Positions 53,501 through 60,417 of a stretch of DNA of 64,000 bases are shown here, one piece after another. Position 1 is the stretch's first letter. Each line of letters opens with the position of its first letter. The position numbers and the translations under genes were made by a program. This stretch comes from JAEUIT01 sp034439815 (GTDB lineage Bacteria; Planctomycetota; Phycisphaerae; Phycisphaerales; SM1A02). The DNA lies in the NCBI GenBank assembly GCA_034439815.1, contig JAWXBD010000084.1:1-64000 (forward strand). Reading direction: 5' to 3'. A model generated the notes under the pieces. It was given only the letters and a program-made list of their open reading frames with translations, was not told the origin of the DNA and did no database searches.

Positions 53501-53620
53501 GCCGACTTCGACGATCGGGGCAAGCGCGCCGCGCAGAGCCAACATGATCACCGCGGCGACAAGAGCGACCGAGTACCGAGCAAGGAGAGAGTTCCGCAGC
53601 AGACCGAGGGCATTTGTCAT
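50510..53620 (-). CDS. Large sensor histidine kinase: four membrane helices, GAF, two PAS, HATPase, acidic tail
   Basis: The 1036-residue protein has an N-terminal membrane bundle (SVALVAAVIMLALRGALA; SALLAVALAAWFGGW; LATACTVIGVQLFF; VRMGLFVVQGVVVSVLI), as in KdpD/DUF4118 regions. A GAF-like domain (~residues 135-300), PAS domains (~340-460 and ~475-600; AILDTAPIGIAVALD, SFESAGVGIAQLH), a phospho-acceptor helix with GLGHDMGN (His621) and a HATPase domain (NLVQNAGDAV, GVTDNGSGM, STGLGLSLVHSIM) follow. Residues ~890-1000 look like a receiver relic without a convincing phosphorylatable Asp. The last ~60 residues are an Asp/Gly/Ser-rich tail, encoded where the gene overlaps the receiver-only regulator. 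Start: ATG 53620. Confidence 0.92.
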   Translation of the reverse strand: MTNALGLLRNSLLARYSVALVAAVIMLALRGALAPIVEVGRAPYLSALLAVALAAWFGGWGPGVLATACTVIGVQLFFSPEFAWSSLGTEHLVRMGLFVVQGVVVSVLIDQLVRARGRSAALHEHRILELAVAQTMVGASTGPRAVEGVMHALGEQLGAEIAVMWQLSEERESGRRRVLESSSVLIGVLPTARSNALRTFLDARIAEARTSGFAESDPVSRALRTGHPTYDASSDLSPNTASGVRSAIAVPIVASTVGSPDEAAPVAVMEFRRAAPFQEDPAVVVMLRSLSLEIGQFMRWRAAERQIDLLNTRLAQRVEELQAILDTAPIGIAVALDAECNDVAMNPAGAAMLGIARGTNASLSGSGGAELPFRVMCEGRELRGDELPMQRASKEVSAVGPIEVELHRADGSVRTLYEFAAPLLGGSGQPRGCVGIFVDITPLRHAERTLRTHGEELRASFESAGVGIAQLHPETGAIERANRRLVEMLGRTAAALGAITIFDVLDEEERPAAESMFRRLVDGNAEEYRAEHRYRHDDGTSVWGMTTATVVATSEGQRKRVVAVIQDATDRKRAEQESDGYRSRLEELVVARTSALEETHQRLRFSERMAALGTLSDGLGHDMGNLLLPVRLRIESMEIKGIPPSLKDDVQAIGKCAEYLQRLADGLRLLSLDPDQTSATEVTELDGWWRDIESFLKNALPRGVELERTLEAGLPPLYVSRHRLTQAVFNLVQNAGDAVRGRPDGRVRLWAVHGHEPNTVRLGVTDNGSGMTAEVKARCLEPFFTSKVRSLSTGLGLSLVHSIMQQSRGTIEIESVPDHGATFTLTFLAAGTSERSLEPPAVHSVKVVIAFSDLRLAHYAVSVATALGAEVERLEAGAPVSSDGLDSDAALVWATDAATISPEAAREFLGPDHAHRRSLLLFGDPPDALKGWLSIQFHDRLTPASIRTALRAAVIDASEQDDDGGDSGDDGPDHDHDGENWSADGPSTEDPSEGHSRDERETDGGGATRSSSSNHVVRGVQANVGTDSGAYPSSMR

Positions 53621-53775
53621 GACGATTGCCAGGCAGATCGTGCGAGCATCACGCGATCCCTTGCGCCTTTCAGGAAGGCAACTGACGCTTGCGCCACTGC
53701 ACGCGCGGATGTCCCCCCGCGACAATCATCCGCCGGCAATCACTTGCGCTAGGCATGAATCGCACCGCGGAACTG

Positions 53776-54450
53776 TCAGGCCTCCACAACCCCTTCGACG
53801 ATGGCGAATCGGGTCAGTTCCGCCCGGTCATGAATGTCGAGCTTCTTCATGATCGACGTGTGCTGTGCGTCGATGGTCTTGAGACTGCGGCAGAACTCAC
53901 GTGCAATCTGCGCCCGTGACATTCCACGTCCGACCAGGCGCAACACCTCCAGCTCTCGCGGCGAAAGCATGCTGAGGCGGCTTCGCCCCTTTTCGCTGCC
54001 CGAACCGCGCGTGACGCCCGCGCGACTGCCGTCGCGCAGCCGGCCCGCGACTTCATCGCTCAAGGCCAAGCGTCCGGACATCGCACGACGGATGCCCTCG
54101 AAGATTGCGACAGGCGTGTCCGACTTGCTGAAGTAGCCGGAGGCGCCGCGTTCGAGGGCGACGTCGATGTAACGATCGCGAACGTGTGCGGATAGAATCA
54201 CCACTTCGACGTCAGGAAGCGCTCGCTTCAGATCGACGAGGCGCTCGAGCGGATCGGACCCCGGCATGCCGAGATCGAGCAGCACGACATCCGCGCGACA
54301 CTCTTTCGCTTTCGTCACGAGGTCATCAGCAGTGGGGAGACGACCAACGTACTCAAGGTCCGGCTCAAGCGACATGCGCGCTGCGAGCCCTTCAATGAGA
54401 AACTCGTGATCGTCGACGCATAGAACACGGATTCGAGGAATGAGGCTCAT
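53776..54450 (-). CDS. NarL/FixJ-type response regulator with LuxR-type HTH
   Basis: The 224-residue protein has a receiver domain (VLCVDDHEFLIEGLAARM; phospho-acceptor Asp59 in ADVVLLDLGMPG; YFSKSDTPVAIFEGI) and a C-terminal LuxR helix-turn-helix (LSMLSPRELEVLRLVGRGMS, CRSLKTIDAQHTSIMKKL). In the linker an insert RSRAGVTRGSGSEKGRSRLS is present. The receiver shares VLCVDD and the MPGxDPLxxL run with the receiver-only regulator, implying common ancestry. It is likely the DNA-binding output of the adjacent kinase. ATG 54450 is chosen; a longer frame to 54645 has poor N-terminal character. Confidence 0.93.
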   Translation of the reverse strand: MSLIPRIRVLCVDDHEFLIEGLAARMSLEPDLEYVGRLPTADDLVTKAKECRADVVLLDLGMPGSDPLERLVDLKRALPDVEVVILSAHVRDRYIDVALERGASGYFSKSDTPVAIFEGIRRAMSGRLALSDEVAGRLRDGSRAGVTRGSGSEKGRSRLSMLSPRELEVLRLVGRGMSRAQIAREFCRSLKTIDAQHTSIMKKLDIHDRAELTRFAIVEGVVEA

Positions 54451-54608
54451 GCTCGCCAGTGTAATGGGCGTACATGCAAACACACGAAGGAAATGAGGTG
54501 AACTAGCGGTCTGCACGCGGGGGAAGGCGATTCGGGCGGTCGCCTGATCGCGAGCCTGGCCCGTTGTCATTAGTGTTTCGTCGTTCCAAACCAAAGGAGA
54601 AACTAGAA

Positions 54609-54869
54609 ATGACCAAAGCAGATCCTGTCGTCGACCTCGAAACATTGAAAGCTGATCTCACCGCGCTGCGCGACGACGTCGGCTCGCTCAGCAGTCAGTT
54701 TCTGAAGCAGGGATCCAAGACATTCCGCGCGGCACGTTCAGCCGTGGAGGACAAAGTCACGACTGCCACAGAGAGCGTTGAGGCTTTCGTCGAAGAGCGT
54801 CCCCTCACTACGGTGATTATCGCCTTCGGCGCCGGCATGCTGGCAGCGACACTGCTGCGCCGCAGCTGA
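54609..54869 (+). CDS. DUF883/ElaB-YqjD-like membrane-anchored protein
   Basis: The 86-residue protein has an AAAGGAG ribosome-binding site. A long amphipathic helix (LETLKADLTALRDDVGSLSS, SKTFRAARSAVEDKVTTATE) is followed by one membrane helix near the C-terminus (PLTTVIIAFGAGMLAATLL), ending RRS. This is the DUF883/ElaB arrangement, which anchors ribosomes in stationary phase in E. coli. The pairing with a holin-like protein next door is a recurrent combination. Confidence 0.88.
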   Translation: MTKADPVVDLETLKADLTALRDDVGSLSSQFLKQGSKTFRAARSAVEDKVTTATESVEAFVEERPLTTVIIAFGAGMLAATLLRRS

Positions 54870-54880
54870 TTGGGGATAGC

Positions 54881-54985
54881 TGGGCCCAACGTGTCCCGCA
54901 ATTGGGCCCCCAAACTGGGGGCCCCCCAACGGGCGGACCAAGTCGGGGGCCCGCACGAACCCGCAAAACACGAGCCCCAAAGGGG
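54881..54985. other. GC-rich region with four GGGCCC palindromes between two small genes
   Basis: Four GGGCCC cores occur near 54882, 54904, 54922 and 54945. The second and third can pair as TTGGGCCCCC / GGGGGCCCCCC around a short AAACT loop. A possible weak ribosome-binding sequence AGGGGGGA lies before ATG 55000. The GC-rich folds might uncouple or attenuate translation of the second gene. No gene is seen here. Confidence 0.65.
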
Positions 54986-54999
54986 GGACGGAACCACTT

Positions 55000-55299
55000 A
55001 TGGCTTTCTTTGTCAATCTTCTGCTGCGTGCCGCGAATCTCGTTGAGGCAGAAGGGCGCGTGGCGCGGCAAGCCATCGGCGAACTGATGACTGGCTGCGC
55101 GATGCTTGGGGCAGCGGCTGCCCTCGGCGCTTTAACGATCGCAGCGTTGGCCGCTGCCCTCTTCGCGGCACTTGCCGAAGTGATGTCCAGGGCCGCTGCG
55201 CTGGCGATTGTGGGCGGCCTGCTGGCCATCGCGACCGCAATCATTGCGATGATGGGTTTGCGGCTGGTGCAATCCCCCCGATGGCGGGGTCGACGGTGA
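55000..55299 (+). CDS. DUF1469 / phage-holin-family-like small membrane protein
   Basis: The 99-residue protein begins with an amphipathic helix (NLLLRAANLVEAEGRVARQA), then two membrane helices (GCAMLGAAAALGALTIAALAAALFA and ALAIVGGLLAIATAIIAMMGL, shortened). It resembles the holin-like/DUF1469 partners of DUF883 proteins. Despite the family name there is no lysis context. It starts 130 bp after the DUF883 stop. Confidence 0.82.
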   Translation: MAFFVNLLLRAANLVEAEGRVARQAIGELMTGCAMLGAAAALGALTIAALAAALFAALAEVMSRAAALAIVGGLLAIATAIIAMMGLRLVQSPRWRGRR

Positions 55300-55345
55300 G
55301 TATCGGGCGCCGGGGTCGGAGCGGGGAAGTCCGCGAACTACTCCA

Positions 55346-57139
55346 ATGCTGACTCGACCTCGCTCCGACGCGGCGCGCCTCGTGCGCTTGCTGACGTTCG
55401 TCACAATCGTCGCGGTGCTCTATCTGGGGCGCGCAATTCTTATCCCGGTCGCGCTCTCGGTGCTCGTTGCGTTCATCCTTACGCCGGTGGTCAAGCAAAT
55501 TCAACGCGGCCCGGTGCCACGATGGCTCGCGGTTACTGTGACCGTGGTCGCTTCGATCGGCATCGTCGCGTTCGTGGGCTGGATCGTCGCAGTTCAGACA
55601 CTGGACTTGGCCGAGAATCTGCCGCAGTACCGGGGGCAGATTCGGGAGAAGACGCAATCGCTGGTCGGCGATACGGACAGCTGGATGTTCCGGGCCCGAC
55701 GCGGTCTCGCTGAAGTCCATGAGCAGGTCCGCGACGCAACCGCGACGCTCGGAGACCCGGCCGACGAGAAGCCGGCGATCGAGAGCGCGCCGTTTGTTGT
55801 GTCCGTCCCGCAGGACGAGTCCGGACCGATCAGCTCGCTCGTAGCAACGCTGCTGACCGTCGTGAACCCGCTTTTGGCCGCGGGCATCGTTCTGGTCTTC
55901 ACGAGCTTCATTCTCGTGAAGAGCGAGGACCTGCGCGATCGGGCGCTGGCGCTCATGGGTGCCGATCAGCTGCGGGTATCGACGCAGGTGATGGACGACG
56001 CAGCCGAGAATTTGAGCCGGTTTCTGTTTGCGCAGCTGATCATCAACGCCGCTTTCGCGCTGCTCTTCGGAGTAGGGCTGTTCGTGATCGGTGTGCCAAA
56101 TGCGTTCCTGTTCGGCGCGATGGCCATACCTCTTCGATTTGTGCCCATCGTCGGACCCTGGATTCTCGCGGCGCTGCCGGTACTGCTCGCACTCATCGTG
56201 CTCAAAGGCTGGTGGCCGCCGTTCGCAACGCTCGCGCTGTTCATGGTCTTGGAGCTGGCGACGCTGTACGTGGTTGAACCGTGGGCATATGGAAAGCGCA
56301 CGGGTCTCTCAACTCCTGCCGTGCTTCTCGCGCTGGTCTTCTGGACGTGGCTCTGGGGCGGCGCCGGCCTCGTCCTTGCAATGCCGATCACGTTGTGCAT
56401 CGCCGTCTTCGGGCGACATGTGCGGAGTCTTCCCTGGCTCTCGATCTTGCTCGACGACCTGCCGGCGCTGCCGCCGTCTTCACGGGTGTACCAGCGGCTG
56501 CTCGCCCTCGACATCGATGAGGCGGTCGCTGTCGCGAAGACGGAGCAGGTCGCTCATGGCGTCGCGCACGCCTTCGATGAAGTCATCGTCCCCGCGCTCG
56601 CGATGATCGAACACGACCGTCAAACTGAACTGGTGACGCCGGAGCAGACGCGATTCGCGATCGACGGCGTAGGAGAAATTGTCGCGGCGCTGATGGACTC
56701 CACTTCGGAGGTCATCGGGCCGCATCCCCACCCGGATTCGGCGCTCGCGCCACCGAAGATCCTCTGCGTCCCGGCGCGATCTGATGCAGACGGCATCAGC
56801 GCAAAGATGCTCGCGCACGTCGTTCGCACGCGCGGCGGAACGGCGACCGCATTGCCGGCGAGCAGTTCATTGTCGGATCGACTGAGCAGCGTGCAGGAAA
56901 GCGACGCGGAAGTCGTCTGCGTGTGTGCGATGCCTCCCTGGGCAGAGTCGCACGCGAAATTCATGGCGCAGCGCATCGCGGGAGCCGTGCGAGGAAAACG
57001 CGTGATCCTTGGCATCTGGAGTACGCGTGTGTCTGACGCAGCGATGAAAGGGACGATCGCGACCGCACCGTCGCGCATCGCGACGACGCTTGATGCTGCG
57101 GCGAATGCCGCAATGGCGCCCGCTCCGCGCGCGTCGTGA
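55346..57139 (+). CDS. AI-2E-type transporter with an added C-terminal domain
   Basis: The 597-residue protein starts at ATG 55346, 46 bp after the holin-like gene. The first ~360 residues are the AI-2E-like membrane core (VLYLGRAILIPVALSVLVAFILT; FRFVPIVGPWILAALPVLLAL-type, here LRFVPIVGPWILAALPVLLA; ALVFWTWLWGGAGLVLAMP). Residues ~385-460 form a helical bundle (LLALDIDEAVAVAKTEQVAH; EVIVPALAMIEHDRQTELV), and ~470-595 a mixed alpha/beta domain (KILCVPARSDADGISAKMLA; AEVVCVCAMPPWAESHAKFM). The two parts together resemble a B12-binding module, but the DxHxxG histidine is absent. The tail is cytoplasmic and its role unknown. A separate AI-2E-type gene lies at 12009. Confidence 0.88.
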   Translation: MLTRPRSDAARLVRLLTFVTIVAVLYLGRAILIPVALSVLVAFILTPVVKQIQRGPVPRWLAVTVTVVASIGIVAFVGWIVAVQTLDLAENLPQYRGQIREKTQSLVGDTDSWMFRARRGLAEVHEQVRDATATLGDPADEKPAIESAPFVVSVPQDESGPISSLVATLLTVVNPLLAAGIVLVFTSFILVKSEDLRDRALALMGADQLRVSTQVMDDAAENLSRFLFAQLIINAAFALLFGVGLFVIGVPNAFLFGAMAIPLRFVPIVGPWILAALPVLLALIVLKGWWPPFATLALFMVLELATLYVVEPWAYGKRTGLSTPAVLLALVFWTWLWGGAGLVLAMPITLCIAVFGRHVRSLPWLSILLDDLPALPPSSRVYQRLLALDIDEAVAVAKTEQVAHGVAHAFDEVIVPALAMIEHDRQTELVTPEQTRFAIDGVGEIVAALMDSTSEVIGPHPHPDSALAPPKILCVPARSDADGISAKMLAHVVRTRGGTATALPASSSLSDRLSSVQESDAEVVCVCAMPPWAESHAKFMAQRIAGAVRGKRVILGIWSTRVSDAAMKGTIATAPSRIATTLDAAANAAMAPAPRAS

Positions 57140-57357
57140 AACGCACTCCCGCGTCGCGCCGCTCTTCGGTTTGGGGCAACTGCCCGTGCGTCGCGCTGGC
57201 ACGCATGAGCGATGCTCCGTACAACCGATGGGCAGAGGATCGCCCACGTTCTCGATCGCTCGAATTCAGAAAGCCCAGTCCGGATCAACTCGCCCGCTGA
57301 CGCTTGAACTGAATTTGCATCGGTCATCACGACAGCACTCACTGGAGGCATTCATCC

Positions 57358-57927
57358 ATGAATTCTCGAAACCCTTCATCACCAAATACCCCCCCGCGTG
57401 ACACGAATCCTGCGAACCGCGATCCGCTCGACGGCAAGCCCGGCGCGCACCCCGTTGGCACCGGCGTAGGAGCGGTAGCGGGCGGTCTGACCGGCGCCGG
57501 GGTCGGCGTGGCTGTGGGCGGACCGATTGGCGGTGCGATCGGCGCGGCAGCAGGCGCGATCGCAGGTGGCTACGGCGGCAAGGCGGCCGCCGAAGAGATC
57601 GACCCGACCGCCGAGGATGCGTACTGGCGCGAGACCTATCGCAGCCGCCCCTACTACGACCAGAACACGACGTACGACACGTTCGCCCCGGCGTATCGCC
57701 TGGGCTGGGAGTCGCGCACGAAGAAGCCCGAGTGGAAGGACCGCGACTTTGATCACGTCGAGAACGACCTGCAATCGGAATGGTCGAAGATGAAATCGAG
57801 CACCTCGCTCTCCTGGGACAAGGCGAAGCTTGCTGTTCGCGACGCGTGGGATCGCCTCTCGATGCAGCGTGCGGAAAATGAAGGCATGTCGACCGCGCGC
57901 ACCGATCAGAATCGTCCCGGTCGCTGA
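57358..57927 (+). CDS. Glycine-zipper stress-type protein
   Basis: The 189-residue protein has a Pro/Asn/Arg-rich N-terminus, then a glycine-zipper hydrophobic region (GTGVGAVAGGLTGAGVGVAV, GGPIGGAIGAAAGAIAGGYG). The C-terminal ~110 residues are soluble and charged with conserved-looking WRETYRSRPYYD and APAYRLGWE segments. This layout is common for surface or envelope stress proteins in environmental bacteria. A good terminator follows the gene. It lies 218 bp after the transporter gene, a gap in which I see nothing recognisable. Confidence 0.83.
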   Translation: MNSRNPSSPNTPPRDTNPANRDPLDGKPGAHPVGTGVGAVAGGLTGAGVGVAVGGPIGGAIGAAAGAIAGGYGGKAAAEEIDPTAEDAYWRETYRSRPYYDQNTTYDTFAPAYRLGWESRTKKPEWKDRDFDHVENDLQSEWSKMKSSTSLSWDKAKLAVRDAWDRLSMQRAENEGMSTARTDQNRPGR

Positions 57928-57979
57928 TATCTCTCGTCATTGTTCCTCGCAGAATCCGCCTCTCATCTGCGAGATAAAC

Positions 57980-58017
57980 AGCGGGCTGGCGCGCTGCGCC
58001 GGCCCGCTGTACTTTTT
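57980..58017 (+). terminator. Rho-independent terminator after the glycine-zipper gene
   Basis: A 13-bp stem (AGCGGGCTGGCGC / GCGCCGGCCCGCT, one G-T pair) with a GCT loop is followed by GTACTTTTTGAC. It lies 52 bp after the stop codon. Confidence 0.85.
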
Positions 58018-58046
58018 GACGCCTCGAGCGCTGGGATGCGCGACGC

Positions 58047-60212
58047 TCAGTCGACGCGCATGCCGAGCGTGGCGGCGAGGAACGCGTACACGTCCGTCGC
58101 CTCTTCAATGCGCTTGCTCGTCGGCTTCCCGGCGCCGTGTCCAGCGCGTTTCTCGATGCGGATCAGGATCGGATTGCCGCAGTGCGGCACCTCCGCTTGA
58201 GCCGCTTGCATGGCCGCCGCAAATTTGAAGCTGTGCGCCGGGTACACGCGGTCGTCATGATCACCCGTCGTGATCAGCGTCGGCGGATAGCACACGCCCT
58301 TCTTGATGTTGTGATACGGCGAGAAGCTGTGCAGCACTTTGAAGTCGTCCGCATTGTCGGAGCTGCCGTAGTCGCCGACCCAGCCCCAGCCGATGGTGAA
58401 CTTCTGAAACCGGAGCATGTCCAGAACGCCGACGGCGGGGAGACACGCACCCCAGAGGTCGGGCCGTTGCGTCATGCACGCGCCCACGAGCAGTCCGCCG
58501 TTGCTCCCACCCTGCACGGCAAGCTTCCGGTTGCTCGTATACCTGTTCGCGATCAGCCACTCGCCGCACGCGATGCAGTCATCGAATGTGTTCTGCTTCG
58601 TCAGGCGCATTCCGCCCTGATGCCATTCCTCGCCGTACTCGCCACCACCGCGCAGATTGGCCTCGACCCACACGCCGCCGAGCTCAAGCCATCCGCACTG
58701 CACCGGTGAGAAGTCCGGCGTGAGCGGAATGTTGAAGCCGCCGTATCCGTAGAGGATCGTCGGGTTCTCACCGTTGAGCCGCAAGCCCTTGCGATGTGTG
58801 ATGAACATCGGCACCTTCGTGCCGTCCTTGCTGGTGGCGAAGACCTGCTTCGTGACATACCGGTCGCCATCAAACGCGACCTTCGGTTGCTTGAACACCG
58901 TGCTTTTCGCGGAGGCCAGGTCGTAGCGATAAATCGACGGCGGCAGTGTAAAACTGCTCGTGACAAAGAAGGTTTCGGAGTCCGTCCGCTTGCCTCCGAA
59001 GCCGGACGCGGTGCAGATGCCGGGGAGCGGCACTTCGCCCTCGACGGCACCGTTCAAAGCATGGACGCGCACGAGGCTGCGTGCGTCATGCAGGTAATTG
59101 CAGAAGATCTGATCGCCCACCATCGACGCAGAGACCAGCGCGTCCTCCGTCTGCGGAATGACCTCGCGCCAGTTCGACCGCGCGGGCTTCGTCACGTCGA
59201 CCGCCCAGACGCGTCCGCGCGGCGCGTCGAGATTGCTCCGGATGTAGAACGTCGTTCCGTCGTTGCCGATGAACGAGTACTTCGCATCGAACGCATCAAA
59301 CAACGCGACGGTCGGCGAACCGGGCACCGACAGATCGCGATACGAGAGTGCGTTGTTGATCGAGTCGCCGCTCTCGATTCCGATGATCAGCCATCGCCCG
59401 TCGTCGCTGACTCCTGCACCGAGATACCAGCGCGGCTGGTCCTGGCGCTCGAAGATCAGTTCGTCGGCATCCTGCGGTGTGCCGATCTTGTGGTAGTAGA
59501 TCTTGTGATATTCATTGATGGCCTTGAGCTTGTCCCCATCCGTCGGCGCATCGAATCGACTGTAGTAAAAGCCCGATCCGTCCTTGGCCCAGTTGGCGCT
59601 GGAAAACTTCACCCATCGAATCTCGTCGTCCAGATCCTTTCCAGTCTCGACGTCGCGCACCCGAATCACGTTCCAGTCAGAGCCTGCCTCCGCAATTGAG
59701 CACGCGACAAGTTTTCCGTCGTCGCTCACGGAAACGCCGCCGAGCGCCACCGTGCCGTCTGCGGACATCGTGTTGGGATCGATGAGCACGCGCGGGGCAC
59801 CGTTGAGTGAGTCAGCAACGTAGACCACGCTCTGATTCTGCAGACCGTCGTTGCGGCTGTAGATGTAGCGATTGCCGGCCTTCTCAGGCAGTCCGAAGCG
59901 CTCGTAATTCCAGAGCTTCTCAAGCTTCGCTTTGATCGCGGCTCGTTCAGGGATCGCATCGAGATAGCCGCGCGCCAGCGCCTCTTCCTCATCGATCCAA
60001 CGGTTGGTCTCGTCGCTGTACTCTTCGAGCCACCGATACGGGTCGCTCACGGTCGTCCCGTGATAGACATCCGTGACCTCAACGGTCTTGGCCGGCGGGT
60101 AGTTCAGCCGGGCAAGCGGCGCCTTCTGCGAAGCGGTCGTGCCGCACGCGGCCAGCGCTGCGATCCCGATCAGGCACGAAAGACGGCCGATACCACAACG
60201 TAACGTTGCCAT
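58047..60212 (-). CDS. Prolyl oligopeptidase family serine peptidase (S9A), lipoprotein
   Basis: The enzyme cleaves proline-containing peptides. From ATG 60212 the protein has 721 residues. A lipoprotein signal (GIAALAACG) gives a periplasmic or outer-membrane location. The N-terminal beta-propeller has typical DPYRWLEEYSDETNRWIDEE opening. The C-terminal alpha/beta-hydrolase domain carries catalytic Ser in GGSNGGLLVGA, Asp in TGDHDDRVYPAHSFKF and His in RAGHGAGKP. The YGGFNIPLTPDFS and LGGVWVEANLRGGGEYGEEWH segments are family hallmarks. It is divergent from msrBA. Confidence 0.95.
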   Translation of the reverse strand: MATLRCGIGRLSCLIGIAALAACGTTASQKAPLARLNYPPAKTVEVTDVYHGTTVSDPYRWLEEYSDETNRWIDEEEALARGYLDAIPERAAIKAKLEKLWNYERFGLPEKAGNRYIYSRNDGLQNQSVVYVADSLNGAPRVLIDPNTMSADGTVALGGVSVSDDGKLVACSIAEAGSDWNVIRVRDVETGKDLDDEIRWVKFSSANWAKDGSGFYYSRFDAPTDGDKLKAINEYHKIYYHKIGTPQDADELIFERQDQPRWYLGAGVSDDGRWLIIGIESGDSINNALSYRDLSVPGSPTVALFDAFDAKYSFIGNDGTTFYIRSNLDAPRGRVWAVDVTKPARSNWREVIPQTEDALVSASMVGDQIFCNYLHDARSLVRVHALNGAVEGEVPLPGICTASGFGGKRTDSETFFVTSSFTLPPSIYRYDLASAKSTVFKQPKVAFDGDRYVTKQVFATSKDGTKVPMFITHRKGLRLNGENPTILYGYGGFNIPLTPDFSPVQCGWLELGGVWVEANLRGGGEYGEEWHQGGMRLTKQNTFDDCIACGEWLIANRYTSNRKLAVQGGSNGGLLVGACMTQRPDLWGACLPAVGVLDMLRFQKFTIGWGWVGDYGSSDNADDFKVLHSFSPYHNIKKGVCYPPTLITTGDHDDRVYPAHSFKFAAAMQAAQAEVPHCGNPILIRIEKRAGHGAGKPTSKRIEEATDVYAFLAATLGMRVD

Positions 60213-60417
60213 AAGTGAAAAAGCTCCCACGCGATGCCACTCGCGAGCCGAGCGGCGGCTCACAAGGGCATCGGGACGCGGAGTGTACGGTGATGATCAG
60301 AGGCCGTTGCACGGAAACGTGGCTCCGCCCCTTCGAACCCCATATGATCGGCCGGCATCAAACAAGACCGACGCGGGGGGCGTCTCCGACAATCATCCAC
60401 CTCCCACGAGATTCTGC

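Noticed and set aside
55000..55299. A phage lysis cassette at the holin-like gene
   Set aside because: No endolysin or phage gene is nearby, and the neighbours are stress-type membrane proteins that usually accompany this family.
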